Source: Diospyros lotus
Lineage: Eukaryota; Streptophyta; Magnoliopsida; Ericales; Ebenaceae
Assembly: GCF_014633365.1 (NCBI RefSeq)
Contig: NC_068348.1
Span: 18,184,311-18,248,310 of the forward strand
DNA length: 64,000 bases
Reading direction: 5' to 3'
A program made the translations under genes and the position numbers. Below the pieces are notes generated by a model. It did not search any database. It saw nothing but the letters and a program-made list of their open reading frames with translations, and was not told the DNA's origin. Shown here one piece after another: positions 1 through 11,905 of this stretch (within the stretch, counting starts at the first letter, position 1; each line of letters opens with the position of its first letter).

Positions 1-103
1 GAGATGCAAAACTGAGAATAAGGAAAATCAAATTATAAAATGAAGGAATTTGAAAGGATTGGAGATTCACAACTATAAAAATTAGGATATTTACAATACC
101 CAC
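1..103 (-). other. GT47 intron 3 (start), runs off the window
   Basis: Begins with donor GTGGGT directly after ACHDW. AT-rich with no coding signal; the remaining exons are outside. Confidence 0.75.
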
Positions 104-452
104 CCAATCATGGCAAGCAACTAGGAAGTGATCTGATCCACGAGTCCGGTTCCAAAATGGGTACTTTGCAGCAAGCATGTTCACGTGATCCCTCAGGAAG
201 AATGATAATCGCCTTATATTATGTGAGTCGGGCACATAAAGTGCTGTCTGAAGTTGTTTTGCACTGTATGGAAGATAGAACAAGTGAGCTTTCTCAGGGT
301 CCTGAGTTACAAATTGTCTGTTCTCCTCCATTAATTTCATAAACCATCCTTCGGATGAATAAATTCCTTGCAGGATGGGTACGTGGAAAATTGGTCTCTT
401 CCCATCTTGGTAAATGTAAACTTTAAGCAAGAGTTCCATCAGCTCATAGCTC
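104..452 (-). CDS. GT47 exon 3 (first half of the exostosin domain)
   Basis: One base plus 116 codons without a stop, from acceptor CCAG|G at 453/452 to donor TGG|GT at 104/103. It encodes SYELMELLLKVYIYQDGK through the GSDHFLVACHDW motif typical of plant exostosin-like proteins. The open frame on the opposite strand at 157-342 is only its shadow. The next exon lies to the left of the window. Confidence 0.92.
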
Positions 453-3400
453 CTGGATATTAGAAATACTTAAAAATTTCAACACAATAGTCATGCTAGG
501 AAATTGTCTATGATAGCATGTATGATGTGCATGATCTAATGTATGCAAGTACTTCATCAGCTAACATAAATAGCAAGCAAAAGAAGTGAGATCTTACATA
601 GTGTAAATCTAACTACTAAAACTGCCTAGAATTTGTTGCTTCCTTCATCAGTGCTAATTGCTAAACCACAAGGAGTATCAATGCTTAACAAATAAATCAA
701 TTTGACAATGTTTTCCCATTTTGATCGCCATTATCTCTTACTTTCATTTCCCACGGAGAAAAATCTGTCAGAAGCAGAATGCAGTGGTGGGGAACTGACC
801 ACTCCCAAGCTGCAGTAGCAAACTTGCAATCTGTTAGACGCAACTTGGAAAACACCATGGATGGCAGGTTTAATGGACTCTTTTTATTTTTCTTTCTCTT
901 GGTCTTCCAGCTGTTGAGTCATTAGGATAAGTTGCTTGATGAACAAATGTAAAACATAAAGAAACGTCCTTCAACTTTCACAGACATTGATGGATATTAT
1001 AGTCTAAATTTTAGTAGGATATGCTCAGGACATTGACTGCTAAGAACTTTCCAGATTTTGATGATTAGTTACTGAATATGGATTACTTGGAAATATCATG
1101 GTTTCTCTCCCCCTATTTATCTGCTTTTCCCTCTGTTCTTTATCTTCCTTTTCCTTCTCCTTTTCCCCAAATATTCTCTCCCTATATTTAATTCAATACA
1201 GTGTATAAGTTACAAAAATTTTTTGCACATACTCCAGTAGTCACCATTTTTTCACTCCAATCAGAACTTCTTTTATGTTTCTCCTTCACTCAAAGGCTGG
1301 GATTTCTGCCTTCCGCAATACCCTGTGGTCTTTGCTGATTCTATGATTGTGTATATTCTGTCCCAATTTCTCTATTGTAGAAAGGCATCAGCTCATAATA
1401 TTCCATAATGAAGTATTTTTCAGTTATCAATGCAACCTATATAAGTAAATAATAACACCAAGAGAAATGTTACTGATAATGTGTAGTAGATACAATGGAC
1501 TTGAAGAATGGAAGAGTCTTACATTAATTACTTGATTCATTCACCTAGTTTCGTGTTCATTCATTATCTAAGTTCATGTATTTGATGAGTTAATGATAGG
1601 TATGTCAAGAGTAGTTGTGTAAGTCTATAAATTCAGATTGTAACAACTCAAAAAGGGTTAACACAAAAAATATGGATTGAAGTTTTATAAACATTTCTCT
1701 CCCCGTGGATCTGCTGCTAGTTTCCCAAGTTCTAGTTCATCTAACAAGAAACCTCCTATACCAACCTCAATAGTCTATACATCTAATCTTAGGCTGCTCC
1801 ACAAGATTACTAGAAGTAAAACGAATCTCTAAATTGGCTTGTGAGTGGACATCATCAAATTTGGCATTAGAACCAGTGATAAATGAAACACTGCCTTTAA
1901 GACTCAATGAACTGTATGAATGGTCAGTTATGCCCTTTGGGAACTCTATTGCCCCTAGTACTTGTAGAAAAGTCATGAATCAAGTCCTATCTCGTTCCAT
2001 AAAAAAAAACTTCCAATAGTCTATTTTGGTGATATCTTGATTCATACATAGTTCGTGGTTTGTCACTTTGGTCATCTTAGCCATATTCTTAAAACACTTA
2101 AAGCTAAGAAACTTAAACTCGATCTTAAGAAGTGTTCTTTTATACAAAATCAGGCGCTCTAACTAGAATCTATTAGGAGGTTTAATTCCATCACGGCTCC
2201 CATTTACTAGAGATGTCAAAAGGGCTGGGCCGACCCAGGTCAGCCCACGGGCTTCTTAAATGGGCTAGGCCGGCCCATTTACTAAAAGGGCCGGGCCCAG
2301 TCCAGCCCTTTTCCCGTGGGTAGGGCCCGGCCTAGCCCACGGCCCCCCTCCAGGCCCCTTTTTCTTTTTTTAAATAATTTTTTTTAAAAAATAATACATA
2401 TATAAATATCAAAATAATGCATATATAAAAATTATTTTTTTTTCTTTTTAAACAATTTTCTATCTTAAGTTTTAAATATTATTTCATCATTTTATATTTC
2501 AAAATTCTATATGCCTTGTAAATTTTCTTGTGAATTGATATGAAAAATAATGCACATATAAAAAGAAGAATATTTATTTATAATTTAAATATATAAAAAA
2601 TTTAGCTTAAAAACTTTAAATACATTGATGATTATTATTTATATATTGCGAAATGTAAATTTTCTTGTGAATTGATATGAAAAATAATGCACATATAAAA
2701 AGAAGAATATTTATTTATAATTTAAATATATAAAAAATTTAGCTTAAAAACTTTAAATATATTGATGATTATTATTTATATATTGCGAAATGTAAATTTT
2801 TTAGCATCCAATATCAATAATTAATAAAAAATAACATAGTTAAAAAAATAAATGAGCAAGGAACGTTGGGAATAACATAAGATCCCAACTGGTCGGGCCT
2901 AACTGGGCTGGCCCATAAGGTCCCAACGAGCTGGGCCCAGTGGGCCGGGCTGGGGCCTTAGACGGGCCGGGCTATGGGCCCAAATTTTTTGGCCCGGCCC
3001 ATTTGAACAGTGACAGGTCGGGCCATAGCCCAGCCTATCCCGGGCTGGGCCGCTCGGCCCTTTTGACATCTCTACCATTTACTGATTGACTAAAATGGGG
3101 AATTCCAATGAACAAATGGTTGAAAACAATTATTGAGATCCATTTGTGCAACACCTAATTATTCTATAGTTTTTGAGGTTTCTGGTGATGCCTCAGAGGT
3201 AGGTATAAGATACCTTCATTGGCAAAGAAATTTTAATTCTATACATGCCAAGTGCATTGAATTCCAACAATAGTACATTTTTATTCTTTTTCTTTTCTTT
3301 GATAAAATATATATTTTTTTTTATCCTTTATCTTTGTACATGTGCTAAAAACTATTCTGCTGGTGCAATATGTAGAGTTGTTGCAATGCTACAGGTAGTC

Positions 3401-6400
3401 ACTTTTAGAAAACACTTTTAAGAATTATTTGCAAGAAACTTGAATTTTTCTGCCTTTCATTGACAAACTAAGGTTATTAATCATCGTTTTGAGTGATTTA
3501 TCTAGGAAAATCACTAGAAATGGATCTAGGAAAATGGATCTAGTTTACCAATAATATTCAGTCAATCAGTATACTGGAAAAAGTCCTTTTGAGATTGTCC
3601 ATGGGTTTTGTCCTTCTTAGCCAATTAATTTTATTCCATTTCTCTTTTGACACTTAAATCTTTCACTCTGCTAAACTTTCCCAATATGTTCATGACCTAC
3701 ATGCGAATATTGAAAACTTTTCATTAAGTACTGAAAATTAAAGTCTTGGTACTAATGTGCATCATAGGAAACTCAATTTCAATGGAACAGAATATGTTTC
3801 GTGTGCATCATTGCTTTAAACATTCTTTCAAGAACTTTTGTTCCAGGCATTAGACATTTTCATGTTATCCAAAAACTTGGGAGTCAAAGTATATATAGGT
3901 ACTTAATTGCCTTCAGATATGAATACTAATCATATTTTCAATGTAGAGGCACCTTTAAACCTCCTAGTCTGTCAACAGATTTTCCACAGGTGGAGATCCG
4001 TCTCCTTCATCCTCAGCACATGTTTCTCATCTCCTGTTTCTTCCTCCGCACATCATCTCTTTCATCTTTAGCACATGTTTCTCTTCTTCTACCTTTTTCT
4101 CCACTGCCTTGACTATCAGATGGATGAGGTTCTTGAGGAAGAAATTTCAATCCTTTTTGTTAAGGTTTAGTAATCATACAACTCTTAGCCTTTGACTTGA
4201 GAAAGATTGGCATCACTGGTAAAATTGAAGTAGAAAGCTAAATTCAAAAAGGGAAACACCCTTCAAGAATGGGGACTAGGAGCTTATTTATGTCTAGGTA
4301 CTGGTTCTTTCCATAGGGATATTGTCACTTTCTTGTCGTTGGGGAAATCATCCCTGAGACAATTGGTTCTTGGATCACCCGAAATGAGCTTCACAATTTG
4401 GATCTCATATTTTTAGAGCAACATCTTATTCATCACTCTCTAAATGAAAGTTCTAAACCAAAGAGAATTGATAAGGATTAACAATATTGGAATCAGGAGG
4501 AAAAAGTTTTGGATCACTGAAAATAAGTTTCACTACTTGGAGCACAGCCTTGTTACTCTCAAGGAGAGAGTTCTTACAAGCCGAAGAGAATTGACAGGGA
4601 TCAAGATTTTGCACTTATTTTAGGAGGAAAAGAATTGGAAGAGCAAAAACCTAAATAAATTAGGAATGTTTATTTGTATTTCCAGAATTTTAGTTATCTT
4701 ATTTAGTTTTGAATTCTGTTTTCTTTTATTCCTAGTTGGATTATGACATCTTTGTGTGTGTGTGTGGGTGTGGGATACAAACATAGATTAGTTCATGCTG
4801 GATTACTTACATAAGTTACATTGGATATAAGACTCAGATTGATTTTCCTCTTTGTTTCTACTGGTCTAATATATTGTTTCTTCTTCTCCTCTTCTCTATT
4901 TCTTCTTCTTTTCTCCTCCTCCTCTTCTCCATGCTGTGCTTCATCAAAAAGCCTTTATTATATATTTGACAACTACTTAATGAACAAATGCTATGGACTG
5001 GTACGCCTTTCCCTCACATCCAATGGCATATGTTATTCTAGTTCTTTAAATAGTAAATAGCTGCCATGTGATATAATTTCCTTGCAACTGCCAGGAGAAT
5101 GTAAAAACAAAAACAAAGAGAAAAGGTTAGTTCCCAAGGCACAAGGTTTTCTTTAAAAATAATATCTTAAATAGTGATGGGTTGTCCATGGTGTCCTTTC
5201 AACGTTCTGGCAACTGATGAAATCATATGCTCAGACCAACCAAAATAATATATCAAAATTCAGAATCCAAGCCTTCCGGCATAAGAAGGAAACTTACATA
5301 TACTCCATAAACTTATCTTCTAGTGCATTTTTAAGATTATGAAGTTTGATCATATATTAATATAAAACTCAAACTAACAAAAAAAGTGCAGAATAATAAA
5401 AAGAGTGATTTAAAGGAAAAAGAATGAGATGAATTCATATTTTTATTAACTAATGGAGAACCTCAAACTTCTCTCTAATATTTGTCAAGCATGTATCAAT
5501 CTTGTCTGTGGAACTAAAAAATAAGTCTAGACGTACCAATCATACATCTAAATCTCCTCTCTACTCTCTATTAAACTATAAATGCTACAATTTTTCATTT
5601 CCTACCATTTAATTGGTCAAGCTTGTCTCTAGCAACGGGCACGTACATATTGAAGAAACACAGAGATATTATGCCATATGACCTGGCTATTGATCAGCCA
5701 TTAAAAAACAACTTCTATGGACCACTACTATAACTTTCTGGATCAAATTTGTACATGTAAAAAAAAAAAAAAAAACTAACTGCATGAGACCTAATAAGAT
5801 TTTACCTTTGAAAAACAGAAACATTCCGGAATAAAGGAGCATAGAGTTCTGGATCTGGGTCGTTGATGACAGATGAGATGTTCTCCATCTCTTTCTTAGC
5901 ATACACAAGCGCTTCATAAGGTGTCAATGACCGAACATACCTCTACAAAATTAAAAAGTGAAATGATAAAAAAGAAACGAGATTAGAAGAGAAAAAGATT
6001 AGGTAATAGTTGGCCAAAAAATTAGGTAAAAAGCTTTTCATATTACAAGTAGAGACTCAACAAACTTACCAGCAAGCGATGGGGCACAGGTCTAAGAGGA
6101 GGTGGAGGAGCAACTATATCCTCCGCCTTTCTATGCCGCTTTCTCCTTTTAGATGATTGACCTCTCTTCCTAGAGGATATAGGTCTCTCTTCCACAATTG
6201 ACATTGATTGATTTAAGAAATTAGTAGAAGTATTTGTGGAGACAACATAATTAAAGACAGTAGGAGTATTTGTGGAGACAACGTGATTTAAGACAATAGA
6301 AGTATTTGTGGAGACAACATGATTAAAGACAGGAGGAGTATTTGTGGAGACAACATGATTTAAGACAGTAGAAGTATTTGTGGAGACAACATGATTTAAG

Positions 6401-6717
6401 ACAGTTGAAGTATTTGTGGAGACAACATGATTTGAGACAGCAGAAGTATTCGTGGAGACAACAGGATCAACGAGATGGGTTTCAAACTGTTCAAGCCTCA
6501 TCAAGCTATTCTTTTCATTCAAATGTACATTACTATTCATGGATTTGTACAACAGAGGCAAATCTGATGAAGAAAAGACCCATATGGTCAGTGGATAAGG
6601 AAGTGTAGAAATTTGAACAACAACGCCAACTATAGTAAAGATCGAACCAATAAGAAGCAGTTTTCTCCAATCAATCCTTAATATGAGGAAAATAATAATC
6701 TTCCTCAATAATTTCAT
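104..6717 (-). CDS. Exostosin-family (GT47) glycosyltransferase, 5' half; gene continues beyond the left edge
   Basis: Type II membrane glycosyltransferase of the plant exostosin-like GT47 family, expected in the Golgi to add sugars to cell-wall or glycoprotein acceptors; the acceptor cannot be told. Coding exons on the minus strand are 6717-6070, 5942-5806 and 452-104, with GT-AG introns of 127 and 5353 bp. They join in frame to 378 residues. Order: short basic N-tail, signal anchor about residues 20-41, repeat-rich stem (86-169), basic KRGQSSKRRKRHRK, then the family block with LTPYEALVYAKKEM, SYELMELLLKVYIY, GIYSSEGWFMKLM, DPEKAHLFYLPYS, AKYPFWNRTRGSDHF and ACHDW. These match what I remember of 'probable glycosyltransferase At5g03795'-type proteins. 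The C-terminal catalytic part is outside the window. The start is the ATG at 6717; the frame is open to a TTG at 6729 but an in-frame TAG lies just upstream. Confidence 0.9.
453..1689. other. GT47 intron 2, right part: no feature seen
   Basis: AT-rich intron sequence. Includes a C/T-rich patch near 1105-1170. No exon of the family, no repeat terminus and no credible open frame was recognised. Confidence 0.6.
2208..3074. mobile_element. Non-autonomous hAT element with perfect 8-bp target duplication
   Basis: 867 bp. Termini TAGAGATGTCAAAAGGGC (left) and its inverse (right) form the terminal inverted repeat typical of plant hAT elements. Identical 8-bp flanks CCATTTAC at 2200-2207 and 3075-3082 are the target-site duplication. 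About 150 bp at each end are GC-rich (GGGC/GGCC words); the centre is AT-rich with an internal tandem duplication. No transposase. It interrupts the gypsy remnant, so it is the younger insertion. Confidence 0.92.
2517..2800. repeat. 137-bp tandem duplication in the hAT core
   Basis: Two nearly identical 137-bp units start at 2517 and 2654, each opening with TGTAAATTTTCTTGTGAATT, and a third truncated unit begins at 2791. I saw only about one base difference between the full copies. Confidence 0.85.
4001..5805. other. GT47 intron 2, left-hand donor side: no gene seen
   Basis: Holds short direct repeats (AGCACATGTTTCTC twice near 4016-4083; AAGAGAATTGA near 4459 and 4580), a TG-rich tract near 4753-4770 and an A-tract at 5761-5775. 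The open frames here are not convincing. Possibly old transposon tail. Confidence 0.5.
5806..5942 (-). CDS. GT47 exon 2
   Basis: 137 bp, 45 codons plus two bases. Acceptor TTGTAG precedes AGG-TAT-GTT, and the donor follows CAA-AG at 5806. It encodes the family segment running from RYVRSLTPYEALVYAKKE to DPDPELYAPLFRNVSVFQ. The split last codon (AG|G) is completed by exon 3, which fixes the junction. The following intron (5805-453) is 5.35 kb and contains transposon remnants. Confidence 0.9.
6070..6717 (-). CDS. GT47 exon 1: cytosolic tail, signal anchor and repeat-containing stem
   Basis: 216 codons from ATG (6717-6715) to the donor CTG|GTAAGT at 6070/6069. The first 20 residues are basic and hydrophobic, followed by one membrane segment (LLLIGSIFTIVGVVVQIS), as expected of a Golgi type II protein. 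The stem holds the minisatellite and ends in a basic patch and a proline run (APPPPLRPVP) before the conserved domain. Exon end and reading phase (0) agree with exon 2. Confidence 0.88.
6211..6462 (-). repeat. 36-bp in-frame minisatellite, 7 copies, in the GT47 stem
   Basis: Seven head-to-tail copies of a 12-residue unit VVSTNTSxVxNH. Four internal units carry the sequon N-T-S followed by a permissive residue, two units carry N-T-P and lose it, and the last unit is altered. DNA copies differ by few bases, so the expansion is recent or homogenised. It lies between the signal anchor and the catalytic domain, where length change would be tolerated. Confidence 0.9.
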
Positions 6718-7825
6718 CTTATTCACCAATCTGTGTACTTGCTTGCACTAAAAAAGTGGCAACCTCTCCAACCAAGATTGCAAATATCAAATCCAGTGGC
6801 TATAAATGTGAGCATATCTTCATTGCCTCTCCAAAAAGGAAGAAGCTTCTGAAATTATTACGAGTGCCTTCAATGCCTCTCCAAGAAGAACAGAACTTCA
6901 GAGATTAACATAATTTCACTCCATCCATGCTTTCCCGTGCTTCGTTCCTCCACACCTGCTTAGACCTAAAATATGAAACAGAAAAAAAAAAAGAAGGAAA
7001 AAACAGAATCACATAATTCATCTTTATGAAGCAAGTATGGTTCCTAGTTCCAAGTAATGGATGATGGCAAAATTGTGCAAATAATGGCCATGAAATTGGT
7101 ACAGCTAGTCCACTACAAATTGGCAGGATGACACTCGTCAGTGGCCTGGTTTTTCTTTCTACATGCTATGGATGGTTATACGTGTTCATATACCAATCTG
7201 TATGTCATACTAATCGCCTATGTCAAGCCAGCCCCATGATTCAAAGACAGAATTAAGGAAATCAAGAATGCTCGGAAGAAAATAGCAACCAAGAAGGCCA
7301 ACTATTATGGGTAAAAAACTACCCTCTGCTTGGTTGGCAGTATTACTCAGTAAATAAGAACAAATTATCCGAACTCCAACAACCAAAAAGACAAAACGGT
7401 CTAAACAGACCAAATTGGAGTTGTCATCACTGGATAAATTCGTCTATAAACAATATGAAAACAAAAACCACTTTCTTTTCCGTCTTTCCCGAAAACCGGA
7501 CAACCGATGAGCTGAACTTCTACATAATCAAACGAATTAGTTAATTAAGTCTATTATCAATATTTTAGTCTTCCGTCCACAGTAGACACCAGCTGGACAA
7601 CCTTCAAAAAGATGTACTCATTCAAGAATAGCACACCAAAAAGAAAAAAACAGGGCAAGAAAAAGATAATACGACATTCAAGTTGGGGGGCGACAAAATT
7701 GACCACAAAATAAACCAGAACCGCATCAAGCCATCAAGATAGATAAGATACTAAATTAATTATAATCAAGATAAAATCGTTAGACGGCCGGAAAGAAAAA
7801 ACAAAAACAGAAAATTAGATGATAC

Positions 7826-8032
7826 CTTCGCGTAAAGGAAGCTGGATATATAGTAAGATGAATTGGAGCGCTGCAAGAGACGGAGAAGAGCGGGAATTGA
7901 GTGTGAGGACGGTGAAGAATGAATAGAATCGAGACCGGTGCTAGATTCAGAGGTTAGAGAGAGAGAGAGAGAGAGATGAAGAAGGAAAAGAAGAGGAGAG
8001 AAGTAGAGAATGGAGGGAAGCAACAGGCTATC
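7826..8032 (-). other. Probable 5' leader exon of the GT47 gene
   Basis: Between the TATA box and a good donor (GCGAAG|GTATCA at 7826/7825) lies a CT-rich stretch on the minus strand containing a (CT)n tract (7956-7976 as GA on plus). A matching acceptor TACACAG occurs at 6731, 13 bp before the coding ATG, giving a leader intron of about 1.1 kb. The open frame at 7766-8023 begins with TTG and would hit a stop right after splicing, so I treat the exon as untranslated. Inference from signals only. Confidence 0.5.
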
Positions 8033-8057
8033 GCGACGGTGGCGCTAACTGATCCTA

Positions 8058-8067
8058 TATTTATATA
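8058..8067 (-). promoter_or_regulatory. TATA box of the GT47 gene
   Basis: TATATAAATA on the minus strand. A start site is expected about 25-35 bp further along the minus strand, near 8025-8033. It stands just upstream of the CT-rich leader. Confidence 0.55.
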
Positions 8068-8099
8068 CATAATTCTCTCTGTGCTGTTTCTGGCTTAAA

Positions 8100-11001
8100 T
8101 TAAATTGATTGGACTTTTCTCTTCCCAACTGCTCCTTCGCTCTCTCTCTCTCTCTCTCTCTGCGCATGCTTGGGGCGTCACCTTCATCTTCATCAACATC
8201 GAATAAACAACCAGTTCCGCCGTCTTCGTCAACTTTTCGTTCTCATGGCCCTTAGTTTGATGGCGTGACTGTTTCCATGATTTCAATTTCCGTGCAATCC
8301 AAGTTAGGAAACGCCACCTGGACCTATATATAGATCCTACGCTCAGTTATTCAGAATTAAATATTTTTAGGATATGAGTGCGGAAAGTTTTAAGTTTGAT
8401 TTATTTGATGTGTGTGATTTGTAGGTTATTATTATAAATAAAAAAATCATTATATTTATAAATAAATTTTCATAAATTGATAAAATTTTTAATTATTTAA
8501 TTAATAATAATTTTATTTAAAATTAATAATAATTCATAACAAAAATCAAAAAAAAAATTAAATAAAATTATCATCACTTTTGTATATGATTTTCACACGT
8601 AAAAATTAGTAATTGTTAATTTCTCAAAAAAAGAAAACATAATAAGAGAGATAAGCTCATAATATAGACATACTAGTAAAAATTATAAGATTTTAAACAA
8701 AGGCTTACTTTGGAAGGGTGACACTTGGTGGCTATAATTTTGTTTTTATTTAGTATTTTTTATAAAGTTTAGATAAATATAAGTCTTGACATAATGCTAA
8801 GTTAAAAACATAATTATTATTTTGGCAATTGTGATTTTTAACAAAATATATAAATGGTATTTTGAGAAAGCGAGGACTTCAAACACCAAATTAAGTGTTT
8901 GTTTAAACAATAAGATCCATATTGAAATAGAAATTTAATTCAAAAATTTATTAATAGCTATAAATTAAGAAAAAGTTCATTTTAATAATTATGAATTATT
9001 AAACTATTATTAAGATCTTTTGATAGTATTTTTTAAGTAAATGATATATTTATTGAGGGGAGAGAATTTTAAGGTGTTGTACTAGTATGGTATGAATTAT
9101 GGGCAAGTTATGGTTCAACGAAGAGAGCGACTTCTCTTCCTCTTCTTTACGAGGGCTTTTTTTAAAAAAATTAAAAAAGAAATTGTACATCTATATTTAT
9201 ATGTCTCTAACTTATGACAATATATATTATGTAAAATATAACTAATATAATGATCTCGTACAGTATTGTTCGGAGGACTCTTATATAATGAACTATTATT
9301 TTGGCCACTTTTGTTCAAGAATGACAATTCAACATTTATAGAAGTTGAATATGAATTATAAAATATAAACAAAATCGAGAAAATCTCTTTTAAAGTAAAC
9401 GGATGTAATTATATTTATACGTCCTTTAAGTTAAAACAAATAATATGTGATGCAAAATTAACCTATATTTCGACCATGTCAATAATAAACAATAATGTGT
9501 TCATGCTTTGTAATTTGGCAAATTTGGTGATGAGAAATGGGCCAAACAAAAATAGAGGATCATTTAAATAAAAAATCATATATTGTCCTACAAATTTGAT
9601 AAGAAAAAATATTTAAATAATCTATGTTTGTTAGCAAGAGTGGAGGATAAATCATACCAAATATCACCAAATTTTGCTGTCTTTTGCAATATGGTCATTA
9701 AATTTTAATTATTTGTAAAGTGATCATAAAAATTTGAAATATTTTGCAATTTGATCACATTTAAGATTTTCTAGTGTGTACTCACCGGACCTCTTGCCAT
9801 GATGATGATGTGGTGCAAGCGTGACAATGACATGGCAAACAATCAAAGCCAAATGCTAAGTGTACAAAATTGTCAATAAAAATGTGCCACGTGACACAGC
9901 CCCCCAATCCCCACCAAACCCATTCTCCTTCTACTCTTTCTTTCTTTTTTATGCTTGACCAAAGCAGTTGGAAGTGGCGACGAAGCAATAGATGATCGGA
10001 GATGGCAACGAAGCAACGGTGATTAATAGATGAAGCAAAAGTGTTGATTTCAACGACAATGAACGAGGATAGAGGCGATGATGGTGGCTAATGGCAATGA
10101 CCCTCTATCTCTTTCTTCTCCATGCATGCTCGAAGTAGTTAGAGGCAAAAGCGACAATGAAGCAACGCAAGATCAATGTGTGAAGCAACGACTGACAAAG
10201 CAGAAACAGTGACTCATGAGTCATGACCATTAAAAGTCATGCACCTTTTGCATCAATATATATATATATATATCACTTTTGTTTTTTTTTCCCACATATA
10301 TACTTATCTTTTTGACCAATTTCTTGGTCAAGCACGCCACATCTTAATTTCTTATGTATATCTTTATATCTATATATTCAATCACTTAGTCAAATACACT
10401 ACCATATTCAATAGTAACTTAATTTAATTTCATACTTAATCAAATAAATTTTGAAGTCTAATCGAATTTATCTTCGATCTAATATTTACTTAGAAAATAA
10501 ATTTAAAAATGATTGCCCAAAAGAATTAATTTTCCAGACCACTCAATTATCAAAATTTTGAATAATCACACCAATACTTTGAATTGTCTAAATAATCATC
10601 AATCACGTCCATTTAATAATTTTTCCTAAAAAATTAATCGTCCAAAATTTTTATAAAATCTGATAATTACACTAGGGCCCAAATTTTCAAATATACCATT
10701 AGATCATTCATTTAATGATTTTTCCTCAAAATTTAATACTCAAAACCCCTAAAGAATTGTGGTAAATATCATTAGTATCATAATTTTCAGTTTATTTGTT
10801 CAATCAAACCTATTTCAATATTAGTTTATTCTCTTGCTTTATTTTATCTTGTCTTTTCTTTGCATTTGAGTGCTTTTTTGCTATTAGTTTATTCTCTCTA
10901 ATAATTTACTTTTTTAAAATATTTATTAATTAAGTCCAACCAAAAGCCTTGACCCACCCGCCAATTACCGACCCAACAGCAACTCCGAGTCGAATTCAAA
11001 A
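8100..11001. other. AT-rich intergenic region between GT47 and the MULE
   Basis: No gene recognised. A (CT)n microsatellite lies at 8140-8161 and a (TA)n tract at 10256-10273. Around 9690-9760 are repeated TTGCAAT...TGATCA-like phrases resembling low-copy transposon ends, but no inverted pair or target duplication could be placed. Confidence 0.5.
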
Positions 11002-11170
11002 GGGCTGAATTTATAATTGACCAAAGTCAAATGTATAAAATCATTTTTGTACTTTTCACAAAAAAAAAAAAACGTTTTTAACTATTCAAACAAACTAATT
11101 ACATTCTATAGCCACTTTTATGTAAGATACCAAAAATACCCTTAATGAAATTTTAAAATAGAAAACTCTA
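11002..11170 (+). repeat. MULE left terminal inverted repeat
   Basis: Pairs with 21330-21500 on the opposite strand. The conserved core is 11087-11120; further out, GACCAAAGTCAA pairs loosely with GACAAAAAGTAA of the right end. Confidence 0.7.
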
Positions 11171-11905
11171 TTGTCCTTAGCCTCATTTACCAAAATACTC
11201 TTATCTCTTTCATATAACCTTTCTTCTCTCTCTTCTTCCCACATTCACGTTACTCTCTTTCTCTCCATTGTCAAACTATCCAAAATCAGTCATTCTTCAT
11301 ACATTCAATCTTTTTGCTTGTTGGGTCATTCAATCTTCTTTATCAATTGCAGCGACTTCACTGAAGTCCCATTCAACAATTTCTTTCTCTCCAACAAACA
11401 ATTTCACCCCCACTAAGCCCGATTATGATTTTTGTTGCCCACAAACCCGATATGGTTTTTATATATATTATTTTTAAGATAATATGAGTATTTTGTTAAA
11501 TAATTTAATATTATATATGAGTAAAATAATATAATTTAATATAATATATTTAATTTTATCATATTATTTAACAAAATTTGACTTCTTAAGCATTTGTGCC
11601 AAAATGTGTTATGTTAAAATCATCTAATTTTTTTCATAAAATTTTTAAATATTTTTCTTAAACTACATATGAAAAATAAAAATCATAACTTGGTTGTTGG
11701 TTTATAAGTAAAAAATCATGTTTAATTGTACAAATCATCTTTTTAGAAAAAGAAAATAAAATACAAATCTCAAAAAGCAAATAAACTTACTTACTTATAG
11801 TTATGACTTGGTTTAATGAGGAATTGAACCCGATTTGGGTGTGTGTGGGTCCGTTGCATCCATGGTAATGGTGAGTAATTTTTTCCTCCTTTCAATCTTG
11901 CAGCA

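Larger units (their letters stand above)
1690..4000 (+). mobile_element. Decayed Ty3/gypsy pol remnant inside GT47 intron 2
   Basis: Many stops and shifts, but gypsy reverse-transcriptase words survive: LYEWSVMPFG near 1908-1940, then a YFDDIL-like block near 2020-2040 and a KLKLDLKKCSF-like block near 2110-2145. After an inserted hAT element the homology resumes with an RNase H-like FEVSGDAS (about 3174-3200), an integrase-tail SPFEIVHG (about 3580-3605) and RKLNFNGTEYV (about 3768). Order and strand agree with one element whose pol was split by the hAT. No LTRs found. Confidence 0.65.

Noticed and set aside
157..342. 61-residue plus-strand frame
   Set aside because: Exact shadow of GT47 exon 3 on the other strand.
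6718..6729. Upstream start of the GT47 frame at 6729
   Set aside because: The codon there is TTG, not ATG; the first ATG is at 6717 and an in-frame TAG lies upstream.
7766..8023. Leu/Ser-rich open frame on minus near the GT47 promoter
   Set aside because: It begins with TTG, consists largely of a CT microsatellite, and reaches a stop directly after the probable leader splice.
9690..10240. Possible extra transposon end (TTGCAAT / TGATCA phrases) and CACGTGACAC box
   Set aside because: No paired end, target duplication or coding signal could be found.
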